DNA of 64,000 nt from the NCBI RefSeq assembly GCF_019264445.1, contig NZ_JAHVAB010000079.1, positions 28,851-92,850 of the forward strand, written 5' to 3'. Under the pieces are notes generated by a model. It made no database searches and was not told where the DNA came from. It saw only the letters and a program-made list of their open reading frames with translations. This document shows, one piece after another, positions 8,896 through 20,040 of this stretch. The first letter of the stretch is position 1. Every line of letters begins with the position of its first letter. The position numbers and the translations under genes were made by a program. The stretch is from Hydrogenophaga sp. (GTDB lineage Bacteria; Pseudomonadota; Gammaproteobacteria; Burkholderiales; Burkholderiaceae_C).

Positions 8896-11622
8896 GTGCC
8901 ATCCAACTCCCGCCACACACCATCCCAACAGGCCCGCCAAGTGCAACAAAGTGCTGGCTCTCGCGGCCTCGCGAGGTTGCATGCGGTCGCTGCGGCGGCA
9001 CTGCTGTGTGCGAGCCTGACCCACCACACGGATGCGTCGGCACTGGCGCTGGGTCGTGTTGTCGTGCAATCCGCGCTGGGCGAGCCCTTGCGCGCCGAGA
9101 TCGACGTTCCCGACATCAACGCGGAAGAAGCCGCCAGCCTTCGGGTTGGCCTGGCTTCGGGAGATACTTTCCGGGCAGCCGGCGTCGACGTGAATCCTGC
9201 GCTCGCCAATCTGCAGATCAGCCTGCAACGCCGCCCTGACGGCCGGGCCTTCCTGCGTCTGACCAGCTCTCGGCCAGTCACCGAGCCGTTCGTGGACCTG
9301 ATTGTTGAAGCGAACTGGTCATCCGGACGTGTCGTGCGCGACTACACCCTGCTCTTTGATCCGCCAAGCCTGCGTGCCGCCACGCCGCAGCCGACCCCGA
9401 TCGCACCGGGTGTGTCTTCGGCCGCGCAGGCACCCCGTGCCGCGCCTGCTCCCAGCGCTGTTCAGCCACAGGCTCAAGCCCCCAGGGCCGTTGCTACAGC
9501 GCCTGTCGCGCCACCCGCAACGCCCAGACCAGCCCCCGCCGCTGCACCGGCGCCCGCGCCCAGTTCGGCGGGCGGTGGTCAGGTGCGCGTGCAGGCAGGT
9601 GATACGGCAGGCGCCATTGCTGCAGCCAACAAACCTGCGAGCGTGTCGCTCGACCAGATGTTGGTGGCGATGCTGCAGCAAAACCCCAATGCGTTCATTT
9701 CGGGCAACGTCAACCGCTTGAAGTCGGGCGTCGTGCTCGACTTGCCAAGCGCTGCCCAGGCCAGCGCCGTGGCCCCAGGCGAGGCCCGTCAAACGATCAA
9801 CGCCCAAAGCCGCGACTTCAACGAGTTCCGCAGGCGGCTTGCCGGCAGTGCGCCTGAAGCTGCCGTGGCAGCGGCCGACCGCCAGGCATCGGGGCGTGTG
9901 CAAACCGAGGTGAAGGACGCGAAGCCCGCGGCACCCGCTGCCGACAAATTGACACTGTCCAAGGAGGCAGCGCCAGGCCAGGCCGCCAACGAGGACAAGA
10001 TCGCCAAAGAGCGTCAAGCCAAAGAAGCCTCTTCGCGCGTGGCAGAGCTCTCGCGCAACATCGAAGAGCTGTCCAAGCTGGGCAACCCGCCTGCCGCTCC
10101 GGCGGCACCCGCGGCCGCACAGACGCCGCCGCCGGCAGCGCCAGTGGTTGCACCACCCGCCGCGCCCGCACCGGCGCCCGCCCCCGCTGTCGCTGCACCC
10201 ACCCCGCCTGCGACCGCAGCCACGCCAGCAACGGAAGCACCCGCTCCGACACCTCCCGCGGAGGCGCCTGCTGCAACCGCACCATCCACCACGCCCGCGC
10301 CCGTAAGGCCCCCGCTGCCCGCGCCTACGCCGCTGCCCGATGAACCCTCCTTCCTGGATCAGCTGCGCGAAAACCCGCTGACCTTGCCATTGGCGGGTGG
10401 CTTGCTGGCGCTGCTCGCGGCGTTTGGTATCTACCGCATGCGCCAGCGCAAAAATGGCTCCAGCGTGGACAGCTCGTTCCTCGAGAGCCGCCTCCAGCCA
10501 GACTCGTTCTTCGGCTCCAGCGGCGGACAGCGCATCGACACGGCTGAGTCGGTCGCTTCTGGCTCTTCCATGGTGTACTCGCCGAGCCAGCTCGACGCCG
10601 CCGGCGATGTGGACCCGGTGGCTGAGGCCGATGTGTACCTTGCCTATGGTCGCGACCTTCAGGCCGAAGAAATTCTCAAAGAGGCCATGCGCAGCACGCC
10701 GACGCGCGTGGCCATTCACAACAAGCTGCTGGAAATCTACGCCAAGCGCCGAGACGCTCGCGCGTTCGAAGTGGTGGCCACCGAGGCCTACGGTCTCACG
10801 CAGGGCCAGGGCCCCGAGTGGGAACATGCTTGCGAACTGGGCAAGGAGCTCGATCCTTCGAATCCGCTGTACCAACCCGGCGGCAGCCCTGCCGTCAAGG
10901 TCTCTGCCACGGCGGGTATTGCAGGCGCCGGCCTGAACACCATGCCCTTTGGCGCCAGCACCCTGGCCGAAACTGGCAAGCAGGCACTGCCATCGGGCAT
11001 GGCCGATCTGGATCTCGACCTCGACTTTTCTCTGGATGAACCTGAGGCGCCCGCACCTTTGGCATCGCCTGTGGCGCCTGCCAGCACCGAGCCGCCGATG
11101 TCCAGCATGGATGACCTGAATGCCACGGAATCGCTGACCAGCCCAGTGGCCGAGAAAGACGGTCCTCCGTCGTCCATGTCGATGGACTTCGATCTGGACT
11201 TCCCGTCCGGTCCGGCGCCGTTGCAGGAAAACGCGCCTGAACCGATCTCGGCAGCAGAACGGTCTCCAACGCAAGACGCTCTGGATTCGCTCCCTTTCGA
11301 CGACGGGCCGATCCTCAACCTCGACACACCAGCGGCGAACAGCGAGAGTGCTGCCAGCCCACCGCCTGCCGTCCCAGACATGATGTCGTTCGACCTGAAC
11401 GGCATCAACCTGGACCTGGACCCTCCCGCAGCGGGTGAAGATGGCGATGCCGAAGGTCGCCTGACGGAAGAGAATCCGCTGGAGACCAAGTTGTCGCTTG
11501 CGGAAGAATTCCGCGCGATTGGTGACTTCGAAGGCGCCCGCTCGCTGGCCGAGGAAGTGCTGGCCGAAGCCTCTGGCTCGCTGAAGACCAAGGCGGGCAC
11601 GTTCCTGGCCGACCTGGCCTGA
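8896..11622 (+). CDS. fimV: FimV/HubP-like polar landmark protein
   Basis: 908 residues from a GTG at 8896, with AGG 5 nt upstream and no nearby ATG. A hydrophobic stretch near residues 30-45 acts as signal sequence. It is followed by the FimV N-terminal domain (starting LGRVVVQSALGEPLRAEIDV), a LysM-like segment (about 226-290), a Pro/Ala-rich linker, and one transmembrane helix (about 495-515) ending in RMRQRK. The cytoplasmic part has a TPR-like segment (about 574-665), an acidic low-complexity tract, and the short FimV C-terminal domain at the last 45 residues. In Pseudomonas and Vibrio relatives these proteins organise the cell pole and type IV pili. Location beside truA is conserved. 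Confidence 0.9.
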   Translation: MPSNSRHTPSQQARQVQQSAGSRGLARLHAVAAAALLCASLTHHTDASALALGRVVVQSALGEPLRAEIDVPDINAEEAASLRVGLASGDTFRAAGVDVNPALANLQISLQRRPDGRAFLRLTSSRPVTEPFVDLIVEANWSSGRVVRDYTLLFDPPSLRAATPQPTPIAPGVSSAAQAPRAAPAPSAVQPQAQAPRAVATAPVAPPATPRPAPAAAPAPAPSSAGGGQVRVQAGDTAGAIAAANKPASVSLDQMLVAMLQQNPNAFISGNVNRLKSGVVLDLPSAAQASAVAPGEARQTINAQSRDFNEFRRRLAGSAPEAAVAAADRQASGRVQTEVKDAKPAAPAADKLTLSKEAAPGQAANEDKIAKERQAKEASSRVAELSRNIEELSKLGNPPAAPAAPAAAQTPPPAAPVVAPPAAPAPAPAPAVAAPTPPATAATPATEAPAPTPPAEAPAATAPSTTPAPVRPPLPAPTPLPDEPSFLDQLRENPLTLPLAGGLLALLAAFGIYRMRQRKNGSSVDSSFLESRLQPDSFFGSSGGQRIDTAESVASGSSMVYSPSQLDAAGDVDPVAEADVYLAYGRDLQAEEILKEAMRSTPTRVAIHNKLLEIYAKRRDARAFEVVATEAYGLTQGQGPEWEHACELGKELDPSNPLYQPGGSPAVKVSATAGIAGAGLNTMPFGASTLAETGKQALPSGMADLDLDLDFSLDEPEAPAPLASPVAPASTEPPMSSMDDLNATESLTSPVAEKDGPPSSMSMDFDLDFPSGPAPLQENAPEPISAAERSPTQDALDSLPFDDGPILNLDTPAANSESAASPPPAVPDMMSFDLNGINLDLDPPAAGEDGDAEGRLTEENPLETKLSLAEEFRAIGDFEGARSLAEEVLAEASGSLKTKAGTFLADLA

Positions 11623-11647
11623 CGCGCGCTCGTCCCGGTTTCCGTCT

Positions 11648-12463
11648 TTGCCTTCAACCGCCCTGGAGCCGGACCGAACGCGCATTGCGCTGGGCGTCAG
11701 CTACAACGGTCGCGGGTATGAAGGCTGGCAAAGCCAGCCCAGCGGACGCACGGTACAAGACCAACTCGAACTGGCGCTGACCCGCTTCAGCGCCCAAGAG
11801 GCGGTTCACACCCTCTGTGCTGGCCGCACCGATGCTGGCGTGCACGGCCTCATGCAGGTGGTTCATTTCGACACGGCCCTGGATCGCCCCGAGAACGCCT
11901 GGGTGCGAGGGACCAACAGTTTTCTCCCCGATGACATCGCCGTGCAATGGGCGCGGCGCGTGCCGCTCAGCTTCCATGCCCGTGCAAGCGCCCGTTCACG
12001 CCGATACGCCTACGTATTGCTCGAGGCGCCCGTGCGGCCCAGCACCGACTCCGGCCAGGTGGGCTGGGTGTTCCGGCCACTCGATCTGGAGCCCATGGTC
12101 CTGGCAGCGCAGTCGCTGCTGGGCGAGCACGATTTCACGTCGTTTCGTGCAGCCCGCTGCCAGGCGCATTCGCCGGTCAAGCGCCTGATGCGGCTGGACA
12201 TCTCCAGGCGAGGCAGCTACTGGCGATTCGAGTTCGAAGCCTCGGCTTTCCTGCATCACATGATCCGCAACATCATGGGATGCCTTATTGCCATCGGCAG
12301 CGGCAGCCGACCCGTCACGTGGATGTCGGACGTGTTGCTTGCCCGCAGCAGAGACGCTGCCGCGCCCACCTTTTCCCCCGACGGCCTGTACTTTCTCGGG
12401 CCCGTCTACGATGAAGGCCTGGGTTTGCCAGACCGCACGCCCGCCTTCGACTGGTTGCCATGA
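11648..12463 (+). CDS. truA: tRNA pseudouridine synthase A
   Basis: 271 residues reading from a TTG at 11648; no in-frame ATG precedes the first conserved block (ALGVSYNGRGYEGWQSQ), so TTG is the most plausible start. The catalytic Asp62 is in CAGRTDAGVHG. TruA modifies uridines 38-40 in the anticodon arm of tRNAs. The gene starts 25 bp after fimV, and its stop overlaps the trpF start in an ATGA, suggesting translational coupling. Confidence 0.95.
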   Translation: MPSTALEPDRTRIALGVSYNGRGYEGWQSQPSGRTVQDQLELALTRFSAQEAVHTLCAGRTDAGVHGLMQVVHFDTALDRPENAWVRGTNSFLPDDIAVQWARRVPLSFHARASARSRRYAYVLLEAPVRPSTDSGQVGWVFRPLDLEPMVLAAQSLLGEHDFTSFRAARCQAHSPVKRLMRLDISRRGSYWRFEFEASAFLHHMIRNIMGCLIAIGSGSRPVTWMSDVLLARSRDAAAPTFSPDGLYFLGPVYDEGLGLPDRTPAFDWLP

Positions 12464-13137
12464 CACCCCAACGCACGCGCATCAAAATCTGTGGACTCAC
12501 CCGCGAAGCGGACGTCGACGCAGCTGCTCTCGCCGGGGCCGATGCCGTGGGATTCGTGCTGTATCCGGCGAGCCCGAGGCACGTGACCGCGCAACGCGCC
12601 AGTGAACTCGCACGACGCCTGCCGCCTTTCGTCACGCCGGTACTGCTGTTTGTGAACGCGGCGACACGAGACATCCAGCAGGCGTGTGAAGCCGTTCCGC
12701 AGGCATTGCTGCAGTTCCATGGCGACGAAACGCCCGCCGCGTGCGAGGCCGCTGGTCGCCCTTACCTTCGGGCGGCCCGCATTCCCACCGGACCCGCCGG
12801 GGCAGGCTTCGATCTCCTAAAATACGCGTCGGATTTCTCCACGTCTCAAGCCATCCTGCTTGATGCCCTCGTTGACGGCTATGGCGGCGGAGGTCAATCC
12901 TTCGACTGGAATGCCTTCCCTTGGTCACATCCGCTTCTAAACGCCAGCTCTCGCCTCGTTTTGTCTGGTGGACTCACGCCTGCAAACGTGATCGATGGCA
13001 TCTCACGCGTACGGCCTTGGGCCGTTGACGTGAGCTCCGGGGTGGAAGCCGCCAAAGGCATCAAGGACCCCGACAAGATGCTCGCTTTCGTGGCCGCCGT
13101 GCGGGCGGCCGATGCACAGATTTCGCACCCGACCTGA
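12460..13137 (+). CDS. trpF: Phosphoribosylanthranilate isomerase
   Basis: 225 residues. It begins [22 protein letters not shown], which carries the catalytic Cys of the KICGLT motif; the TIM-barrel phosphate-binding end is seen in [10 protein letters not shown] and AVDVSSGVE. It isomerises N-(5-phosphoribosyl)anthranilate in tryptophan synthesis. Here trpF is a separate gene rather than fused to trpC, and it is linked to trpBA but not to trpEGDC. Confidence 0.96.
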   Translation: MTPQRTRIKICGLTREADVDAAALAGADAVGFVLYPASPRHVTAQRASELARRLPPFVTPVLLFVNAATRDIQQACEAVPQALLQFHGDETPAACEAAGRPYLRAARIPTGPAGAGFDLLKYASDFSTSQAILLDALVDGYGGGGQSFDWNAFPWSHPLLNASSRLVLSGGLTPANVIDGISRVRPWAVDVSSGVEAAKGIKDPDKMLAFVAAVRAADAQISHPT

Positions 13138-13181
13138 ATCCCCATCATGGGTGCAGACGGGCGCACCGACCGAGACACCCC

Positions 13182-14465
13182 ATGACCGACTACCAGCAAC
13201 CCGACACGAAGGGCCACTTTGGCATTTACGGCGGCAGTTTTGTGAGCGAAACCCTCACACACGCCATCAATGAGCTGAAGACCGCTTACGCCAGATACCA
13301 GCACGACCCCGAGTTTCTCGCCGAGTTCAAGCGCGAGCTCGCGCACTTCGTGGGCAGGCCCAGCCCGGTTTACCACGCGGCACGCATGAGCAGGGAAACG
13401 GGCGGCGCACAGATTTTCCTCAAGCGCGAAGACCTCAACCACACCGGTGCGCACAAGGTCAACAACACCATCGGCCAGGCCATGCTGGCGCGCCGCATGG
13501 GCAAGCCGCGCATCATTGCCGAGACGGGTGCCGGCCAGCACGGCGTGGCCACAGCCACCATCTGCGCCCGTTACGGACTGGAATGTGTGGTCTACATGGG
13601 CAGTGAAGACGTGAAGCGGCAAAGCCCGAACGTCTATCGCATGAAATTGCTGGGAGCGACCGTGGTACCGGTCGAGTCGGGCAGCAAGACCCTCAAGGAC
13701 GCGCTCAATGAAGCCATGCGCGACTGGGTGGCCAATGTGGACAACACGTTCTACATCATCGGCACCGTGGCGGGGCCGCACCCGTATCCGATGATGGTGC
13801 GCGACTTCCAGAGCGTGATTGGTGAGGAGTGCCTGGTGCAGATGCCCCAGATGCTGAACGAGGCCGGCTGCAGGAGCGAACAGCCCGATGCGGTGGTGGC
13901 CTGCGTGGGAGGTGGCAGCAACGCCATGGGGATCTTCTATCCCTACATCAATCACGGCAGCACGCGGCTGATCGGTGTCGAGGCCGCGGGCGAGGGCCTG
14001 GACAGCGGCAGGCATTCGGCATCCCTGCAAAAAGGCAGCCCGGGTGTGCTGCACGGCAACCGCACCTATGTGCTGCAGGACGACAACGGCCAGGTGACCG
14101 AGACGCACAGTGTGAGCGCCGGCCTGGACTACCCGGGCGTCGGGCCCGAACACGCGTTCCTCAAAGACATCGGCCGCGCGGAATACGTGGGCATCACGGA
14201 CACCGAGGCGCTGGAAGCGTTCCACTACCTGTGCCGCACCGAGGGGATCATCCCGGCGCTCGAGTCGAGCCACGCCGTGGCCTATGCCATGAAACTGGCG
14301 AGGACGATGACGCCGGATCAGTCGATTCTGGTGAACCTGTCCGGCCGTGGCGACAAGGACATCGGCACCGTCGCCGACCTCTCCAACGCCGACTTTTACT
14401 GCCGTCCGAGCTGCCGGGGGCAGTCGGTCAAAGGCGGTGTGGCCACCATCGAGGTGAAGAAATGA
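13182..14465 (+). CDS. trpB: Tryptophan synthase beta chain
   Basis: 427 residues, including a short Lys-ending tail after the usual end. The PLP lysine is Lys92 in HTGAHKVNN, and the phosphate-binding loop GGGSNAMG is near residue 245. It joins indole and serine to tryptophan with TrpA. Its stop overlaps the trpA start (ATGA at 14462). Confidence 0.98.
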   Translation: MTDYQQPDTKGHFGIYGGSFVSETLTHAINELKTAYARYQHDPEFLAEFKRELAHFVGRPSPVYHAARMSRETGGAQIFLKREDLNHTGAHKVNNTIGQAMLARRMGKPRIIAETGAGQHGVATATICARYGLECVVYMGSEDVKRQSPNVYRMKLLGATVVPVESGSKTLKDALNEAMRDWVANVDNTFYIIGTVAGPHPYPMMVRDFQSVIGEECLVQMPQMLNEAGCRSEQPDAVVACVGGGSNAMGIFYPYINHGSTRLIGVEAAGEGLDSGRHSASLQKGSPGVLHGNRTYVLQDDNGQVTETHSVSAGLDYPGVGPEHAFLKDIGRAEYVGITDTEALEAFHYLCRTEGIIPALESSHAVAYAMKLARTMTPDQSILVNLSGRGDKDIGTVADLSNADFYCRPSCRGQSVKGGVATIEVKK

Positions 14466-15271
14466 GCCGTATCGAAACGACCTTTGCAGCCTTGAAGAAG
14501 CAGGATCGCAAGGCCCTGATTCCCTTCGTCACCGCCGGCTTCCCCTACGCCGACATCACACCCGACCTGATGCACGGCATGGCGGAGGCAGGTGCCGACG
14601 TGATCGAGCTTGGCGTGCCCTTCTCCGACCCTTCGGCCGACGGCCCGGTGATCCAGAAGGCAGGTGACCGCGCACTTGCTGCCGGCATTGGTCTGGTTCA
14701 GGTGCTGTCCATGGTGCGCACGTTCCGCGAGCGCAACAGCACCACCCCCGTGGTGCTCATGGGCTATGCCAACCCGGTCGAGCGCTACGACCAGAAGCAT
14801 GGTGCAGGTCATTTCGTGCGCGATGCGGCCGCCGCCGGCGTGGACGGCGTGCTGATCGTGGACTACCCACCCGAGGAGTGCGAAGCGTTCGCCACGTCAC
14901 TGCGCGAACACGACATGAACCTCATCTTCCTGCTCGCGCCTACCTCCACCGATGAGCGCATGGCGCAAGTAGCCCGGGTGGCCAGTGGCTACGTGTACTA
15001 CGTCTCGCTCAAGGGGGTCACGGGCGCTGGCACGCTCGATGTGGGCCAGGTCGAAGCCATGCTGCCGCGCATCCGTTCGCATGTGAGCGTGCCCGTGGGC
15101 GTGGGCTTTGGCATTCGGGATGCCGAGACCGCGCGCGCCATCAGCCGCACGGCCGATGCGGTGGTGATCGGCAGCAAGATCATCCAGTTGATCGAGAACG
15201 AACCGCACGAGAAAGTGGTCGCGGTCGCGGCCCAATTCCTTCGCACCATTCGGAAAGCGCTCGACGCATAA
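14462..15271 (+). CDS. trpA: Tryptophan synthase alpha chain
   Basis: 269 residues from the ATG overlapping the trpB stop. Catalytic Glu49 and Asp60 lie in [17 protein letters not shown], and the phosphate-binding [12 protein letters not shown] is near the C-terminus. It cleaves indole-3-glycerol phosphate to indole, which tunnels to TrpB. accD follows 42 bp downstream. Confidence 0.98.
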   Translation: MSRIETTFAALKKQDRKALIPFVTAGFPYADITPDLMHGMAEAGADVIELGVPFSDPSADGPVIQKAGDRALAAGIGLVQVLSMVRTFRERNSTTPVVLMGYANPVERYDQKHGAGHFVRDAAAAGVDGVLIVDYPPEECEAFATSLREHDMNLIFLLAPTSTDERMAQVARVASGYVYYVSLKGVTGAGTLDVGQVEAMLPRIRSHVSVPVGVGFGIRDAETARAISRTADAVVIGSKIIQLIENEPHEKVVAVAAQFLRTIRKALDA

Positions 15272-15313
15272 TCCGCCCTCTGCGCCTTGCGGCGCCTCTG
15301 CACGGAGAACACC

Positions 15314-16192
15314 ATGTCCTGGCTTGAAAAACTGCTGCCGCCCAAGATCACGCCCACCGACCCGACCGAGCGCCGCAGCGTGCCGGAAGGTCTGTGGATC
15401 AAGTGCCCGAGTTGCGAGGCGGTGCTCTACAAAAACGACCTGGAGAAGAACCAGAACGTCTGCCCCCACTGCAGCCATCACCACCGGGTGGGCGCACGCG
15501 CGCGGCTCAACGCCTTCCTTGATGCCGAAGGCCGTTATGAGATCGCCCAGGAAGTCATTCCCGTCGATGCGCTCAAGTTCAAGGACAGCCGCAAGTACCC
15601 GGAACGTCTGAAGGACGCGCTGGAGACGACCGGTGAAACCGACGCACTGATTGTCATGGGGGGCGCGGTGCGGGGCGTCAGCGTCGTCGTGGCCTGTTTC
15701 GAGTTTGATTTCATGGGTGGCTCCATGGGGTCGGTGGTCGGCGAGCGCTTCGTGCGCGGTGTCGAGGAAGCCATCGCACAAAAGGTGCCTTTCGTCTGCT
15801 TCACAGCCACCGGTGGCGCACGCATGCAAGAGGGTCTGCTCTCGCTCATGCAGATGGCCAAAACCAATTCAGCCCTCACGCGTCTGGCCAAGAAGGGCCT
15901 GCCGTACATCAGCGTGCTCACCGACCCGACCATGGGCGGCGTGAGCGCAGGCTTCGCCTTCCTGGGCGACGTGGTGATCGCCGAGCCCAAGGCGCTGATT
16001 GGCTTCGCAGGCCCTCGGGTGATCGAGAACACCGTGCGCGTGAAGCTGCCTGAAGGCTTCCAGCGCGCCGAATTCCTGCAGACCAAGGGCGCGGTGGACT
16101 TCATCTGTGACAGGCGCGAGCTGCGCGCCACCATCGCCAACGCGTTGGCGATGCTGCAGCGCCAGAGCGCCGATGCGGTGGTCGACGATTGA
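15314..16192 (+). CDS. accD: Acetyl-CoA carboxylase carboxyltransferase subunit beta
   Basis: 292 residues starting [12 protein letters not shown], with GGAGAA upstream. The N-terminal zinc ribbon has Cys31, Cys34, Cys50 and Cys53. The carboxyltransferase domain shows [12 protein letters not shown] and [11 protein letters not shown]. With AccA it transfers carboxyl from biotin to acetyl-CoA, the first committed step of fatty acid synthesis. It follows trpA, an order common in this group, and its TGA overlaps the next start. Confidence 0.98.
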   Translation: MSWLEKLLPPKITPTDPTERRSVPEGLWIKCPSCEAVLYKNDLEKNQNVCPHCSHHHRVGARARLNAFLDAEGRYEIAQEVIPVDALKFKDSRKYPERLKDALETTGETDALIVMGGAVRGVSVVVACFEFDFMGGSMGSVVGERFVRGVEEAIAQKVPFVCFTATGGARMQEGLLSLMQMAKTNSALTRLAKKGLPYISVLTDPTMGGVSAGFAFLGDVVIAEPKALIGFAGPRVIENTVRVKLPEGFQRAEFLQTKGAVDFICDRRELRATIANALAMLQRQSADAVVDD

Positions 16193-16875
16193 ATTCCACG
16201 CCGGGTGCTGAGGCACTGACGCTGTCTCAACTGCCGCTGTTCCCCCTGCAAACCGTCCTGTACCCGGGCGGTTGGCTTCCCCTTCGCATCTTTGAGGTTC
16301 GCTACCTCGACATGATCGGCCGCTGCCACAAGGCGGGTGCGCCGTTTGGCGTGGTGTGCCTGAGCGAAGGCAGCGAAGTCAGGCGCCTGGATCCGGCCGC
16401 GCTGCCCAGCGGCGACGGATTTGCCAAAGAGGTGTTTCATGCCGTGGGCACACTGGCCCACATCGAGAGTCTGGAGCGCCCACAGCCTGGCCTGATGATG
16501 ATCCGCTGCCGGGGTTTGCAAGGCTTTGACATTCAGCGCCGGCAGCAGCTACCGCACGGTCTGTGGGTGGCTGATGTTCAGTTGCGCCCGCCAGAGCCCG
16601 TGGTGCCCGTGCCCGAGCATCTCGCGCCGACCCGCGAAGGTCTTCAGCGCCTGCTGCGCAGCCTGCAGGAACGCGACCCCATGAGCCTTGAGCAACTGCC
16701 ACTGCAGCCGCCCTACCAATGGGACGACAGCGGCTGGCTGGCCAACCGATGGGCCGAACTGCTGCCAGCCCCGGCCGAACTCAAACAGCGCCTGATGACG
16801 CTCGACAACCCGCTCCTGCGCCTGGAGCTGGTGTCGGATCTGCTGGACAAACTCGGGCTCGACAACGGCGCCTGA
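16189..16875 (+). CDS. LON substrate-binding-domain protein
   Basis: 228 residues from a TTG at 16189 that overlaps the accD stop. The sequence opens with [19 protein letters not shown] and [14 protein letters not shown], the classic beginning of a Lon N-terminal substrate-binding domain (residues about 12-200). No AAA or protease domain follows. Stand-alone LON-domain proteins of this length are widespread; their role is poorly defined, perhaps as adaptors or substrate-recognition factors. If TTG is not used, no ATG lies before the conserved domain. Confidence 0.85.
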   Translation: MNSTPGAEALTLSQLPLFPLQTVLYPGGWLPLRIFEVRYLDMIGRCHKAGAPFGVVCLSEGSEVRRLDPAALPSGDGFAKEVFHAVGTLAHIESLERPQPGLMMIRCRGLQGFDIQRRQQLPHGLWVADVQLRPPEPVVPVPEHLAPTREGLQRLLRSLQERDPMSLEQLPLQPPYQWDDSGWLANRWAELLPAPAELKQRLMTLDNPLLRLELVSDLLDKLGLDNGA

Positions 16876-16894
16876 TGCGCGACGCTTCAGGGCG

Positions 16895-17989
16895 TCAGCC
16901 CGGCAGCAGAGAGAGCGCCTGCATGTAGCGCTCGCTCACCATCAAGTCGTCCCACGGCACAGCGGCCATGCGGGGCAACAACGCGAGACGACGCTCCTCG
17001 CTCGCGGCACTGGGTTGCCAACGCCCATCCAACACCGCCTGCGACAGGGCGTTGATCGCCTCATCGATGGGCGCTCCCCCCTCCACCACCGACTGATTGC
17101 ACAGCAACACGAGATCGCCGCCTGCGGTGAGGGCCGCAAGTGCCGCCTCGGTGAAGCTCACCTCATGCCCTGCGATCTGGCGAGCGGCCGCCATGCTGAG
17201 GTCGTCGCTGAAGATCGCGCCAGCGAAACCCAGTCGACGGCGAAGGATGTCTTGCAGCCAACGTGCCGAAAAACCCGCCGGGCGTGCGTCCACCTTCGGG
17301 TAGATCACATGCGCGGGCATCACCGCCTGCAGGCTGGCCGAGAGCCAGCCATACGGCGCAGCGTCCTCGGACAGGATGGTGCTGAGGCTGCGCCGATCCA
17401 CGGGCACCGCCAGGTGAGAGTCGGCCTTCACGAAACCGTGTCCGGGGAAATGCTTGCCGCAGTTGCCCATGCCACTTTGCAGCAAGCCGTGCATGACGCC
17501 TTGCGCCAGCAGCGTGACCATGCGCGGGTCGCGCGCAAAGGCGCGGTCTCCAATCACCGAACTCTCGCCGTAATCCAGATCGAGAACCGGGGCAAAGGTC
17601 AGGTCCACACCACAAGCGCGCAGCTCGGCACCCAGAACGTAGCCACAGGCGGTCGCTGCGTTGATGGCGTGCAGCGCGGAGGCGCCCTCCGGCTCACCGG
17701 CCTTCGCGGGTCGCTGCCACCATTCGCCGAGCGTGGCCATCGCAGGCACATGGGTAAAGCCATCGGTGCGAAAGCGCTGCACGCGCCCACCTTCGTGATC
17801 CACCGCGATCAGCAGGTCGTGCCGCACGGCCTTGATCTGGCGGCACAGCGCAGTGAGCTGAAGGCGGTCCTTCCAGTTGCGCCCAAACAAGATGACGCCT
17901 CCCACCAGTGGGTGGGCCAGGCGCCGGCGGTCTGCGGTGGTCAGGCTGTGGCCAGCCACGTCAATGATGAGGGGTGCGTGTGAGTGCAT
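16895..17989 (-). CDS. nagZ: Beta-N-acetylhexosaminidase NagZ
   Basis: 364 residues, glycoside hydrolase family 3. Visible motifs are LIAVDHEGGRVQRF near residue 60 and the catalytic loop KHFPGHGFVKADSH near residue 160, the NagZ signature with its general acid/base His. It removes GlcNAc from 1,6-anhydromuropeptides in cytoplasmic peptidoglycan recycling. It is the last gene of the long lepA-to-nagZ minus-strand block, 30 bp after acpS. Confidence 0.96.
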   Translation of the reverse strand: MHSHAPLIIDVAGHSLTTADRRRLAHPLVGGVILFGRNWKDRLQLTALCRQIKAVRHDLLIAVDHEGGRVQRFRTDGFTHVPAMATLGEWWQRPAKAGEPEGASALHAINAATACGYVLGAELRACGVDLTFAPVLDLDYGESSVIGDRAFARDPRMVTLLAQGVMHGLLQSGMGNCGKHFPGHGFVKADSHLAVPVDRRSLSTILSEDAAPYGWLSASLQAVMPAHVIYPKVDARPAGFSARWLQDILRRRLGFAGAIFSDDLSMAAARQIAGHEVSFTEAALAALTAGGDLVLLCNQSVVEGGAPIDEAINALSQAVLDGRWQPSAASEERRLALLPRMAAVPWDDLMVSERYMQALSLLPG

Positions 17990-18019
17990 GGCATGTTTGT
18001 TGATGGGAGGCAGGGCGCG

Positions 18020-18412
18020 TCATTCACGCTCCACCACCACGAAGCTGGCGGCGTAGTCGGTTTCGTCGGTCACCGTGACGTGCGCTCGCAGGCCCTGCGC
18101 TTCGAACCAGGTTTTCAGATCGCCGTACAGCACGATCACCGGTTGCCCGCTGGGCAGGTTGGCCACCTCGCAGGCTCGCCAGGTCATGGGCATGCGAATG
18201 CCCAGGCCCACCGCCTTGGAGAACGCTTCTTTCGCAGAAAAACGCGTGGCCAGGTAGCGCAGCCCGCGCTGCGGCCAGCGTGCGCTGCGCTTTTGCCAGA
18301 CGGTGAATTCCGCATCGGTGAGTACCTTGCGGACGAAGCGCTCGCCTTGGCGCTGCAGCACGGCCTCGATGCGCCGTATGTCGCACACATCCGTGCCAAT
18401 GCCGTAAATCAT
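18020..18412 (-). CDS. acpS: Holo-[acyl-carrier-protein] synthase
   Basis: 130 residues. It begins [16 protein letters not shown] with metal-binding Asp8, and it has the [18 protein letters not shown] motif carrying the second metal-binding Glu. It transfers 4'-phosphopantetheine from CoA to AcpP. Its start codon overlaps the pdxJ stop (ATGA), the classic pdxJ-acpS coupling. Confidence 0.97.
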   Translation of the reverse strand: MIYGIGTDVCDIRRIEAVLQRQGERFVRKVLTDAEFTVWQKRSARWPQRGLRYLATRFSAKEAFSKAVGLGIRMPMTWRACEVANLPSGQPVIVLYGDLKTWFEAQGLRAHVTVTDETDYAASFVVVERE

Positions 18413-19182
18413 GGCGCGAAGGCGTCGTCTATGCAGCGGTTGTAGCTTGCCACCGTGGCGGCATAGCCCAGCTCAAGCGCATCCGCGATCAATGCGTGAC
18501 CAATGGACACCTCCAGCACGCCGGGGACTGTGCGCAGGAATGCGGTGAGGTTGTCGCGATTCAGATCGTGTCCGGCATTGATCTCCAAGCCGGCTTGCGT
18601 GGCCGCTTGCGCCGCGGTCTTGAAGCGCTGCAGTTGCACGTTGCGCTCGGGTGTATTCCATGCAGCCGCATACGGCTCGGTGTACAGCTCCACCCGGTCG
18701 GCACCCACCGCTCTCGCCGCTGCCATCTGCCCGGGCTCGGCATCCATGAAGAGGCTGACGCGCGCGCCCAGTGCCTGCGCCTCGGCCACCAGGGGGCGAA
18801 GCCGCTCGGCATCAGCCGGGAATCGCCATCCGTGATCGCTGGTGAACTGACCTTCGCTGTCGGGCACGAAGGTCACCTGGTGCGGGCGCACCTCGCGCAC
18901 GAAGCCCATGAGGTTGTGAAACGGGTTGCCCTCGATGTTGTATTCGCGATCCGGCCAGTCCTTGAGCAACGCCGCGAGCTCGCGCACATCATGGGCGCGG
19001 ATATGGCGCTCGTCGGGCCGGGGATGGACAGTGATGCCCCTCGCACCGGCCTGAAGGCACAGCGTGGCCGCGCGGGTGACCGAAGGAATGCCCAGATGCC
19101 GGGTATTGCGCACCAGCGCCACCTTGTTGAGGTTCACCGACAGGGCGGTGGGCTGGTGCAAGGAGCGGGAAGCCTCGGTCAT
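18409..19182 (-). CDS. pdxJ: Pyridoxine 5'-phosphate synthase
   Basis: 257 residues from the ATG at 19182; upstream in-frame sequence is non-conserved. The family patterns [28 protein letters not shown] and the NIEGN motif are visible. It condenses 1-deoxyxylulose 5-phosphate with 3-amino-2-oxopropyl phosphate to pyridoxine 5'-phosphate. Its start overlaps the recO stop and its stop overlaps the acpS start, so three genes are translationally coupled. Confidence 0.96.
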   Translation of the reverse strand: MTEASRSLHQPTALSVNLNKVALVRNTRHLGIPSVTRAATLCLQAGARGITVHPRPDERHIRAHDVRELAALLKDWPDREYNIEGNPFHNLMGFVREVRPHQVTFVPDSEGQFTSDHGWRFPADAERLRPLVAEAQALGARVSLFMDAEPGQMAAARAVGADRVELYTEPYAAAWNTPERNVQLQRFKTAAQAATQAGLEINAGHDLNRDNLTAFLRTVPGVLEVSIGHALIADALELGYAATVASYNRCIDDAFAP

Positions 19183-19994
19183 GATTCGGTCGCGGTGGGC
19201 AGAGGATCTGAAGTGGAGCCAGCGCCGTGGGGCGCTTCGGGCGGTCGGGTCATGGCCTGCACATCGAGCATCAGCTGACGCGTCTTGAACACCCGTACGC
19301 CGCAATGGTAGTGCAGCAGGTTGCGCAGCGGGATGCGTACTGCCTGCAAACAACCGGCGCACGCGCGCAAGGCAGGCAGGAAAGGGTCGGGCTCGTCCAA
19401 GGCGCTCTGCAAATCACCCCACTGCTCGCCCGTCAGGGCGTGTGGGTCAGCATCGTGCGCGGGCGCCAACCCGCTCTCGGGCACCAGCACATAGCGGCGC
19501 TGCCCGTCGAGGGGAGCCAGCGTCCCGCCCTCTGATGCCAGATCGGGAAGCAAGCCCACATCGCGCAGCAACAGAAGCTCGAACGCTCGCAATATCAACG
19601 GCTGGGCATCGGCCTTCTCTGCCAACAGCTGCACAGCCATCGCGAAGTGGTCAAACAATCGCTCATGGGGGTCGTCGCGCGCCAGCAAGCGCATGAGCAA
19701 CTCGTTCAGGTAGCCGCCTGAAATCAAGGCCTCGCCCGTGGGCATGACGTGCCCGCCTTGCCACTGCGCCGCCTTGAGCGTACGCACTTCGGCATCCCCA
19801 CTCCAGGAAATGAGCAAGGGCTGCAAAGGCAACAACACGGGACGGAACTGTGAGGTGGGCCGCTTCACCCCTTTGGCCACCAGAGCGACACGCCCGTGAC
19901 GCCGGGTGAACACCTCCAGCACGAGACTGGTCTCGCTCCAGTCGTAGCGGTGCAGCACAAAAGCCGGCTCGTCGGAAAAGCGTTTCAACGCCAT
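19179..19994 (-). CDS. recO: DNA repair protein RecO
   Basis: 271 residues from the ATG at 19994 ([19 protein letters not shown]), where the conserved OB-fold begins ([24 protein letters not shown]). The C-terminal part is helical, with weak Cys content. RecO loads RecA through the RecFOR pathway. The neighbouring era-recO-pdxJ-acpS order is conserved in many proteobacteria. Confidence 0.94.
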   Translation of the reverse strand: MALKRFSDEPAFVLHRYDWSETSLVLEVFTRRHGRVALVAKGVKRPTSQFRPVLLPLQPLLISWSGDAEVRTLKAAQWQGGHVMPTGEALISGGYLNELLMRLLARDDPHERLFDHFAMAVQLLAEKADAQPLILRAFELLLLRDVGLLPDLASEGGTLAPLDGQRRYVLVPESGLAPAHDADPHALTGEQWGDLQSALDEPDPFLPALRACAGCLQAVRIPLRNLLHYHCGVRVFKTRQLMLDVQAMTRPPEAPHGAGSTSDPLPTATES

Positions 19995-20040
19995 GCAGCA
20001 CGGCCTCGTGTGTGCGCGGGCACCTCGGCAGCCTTGGGCT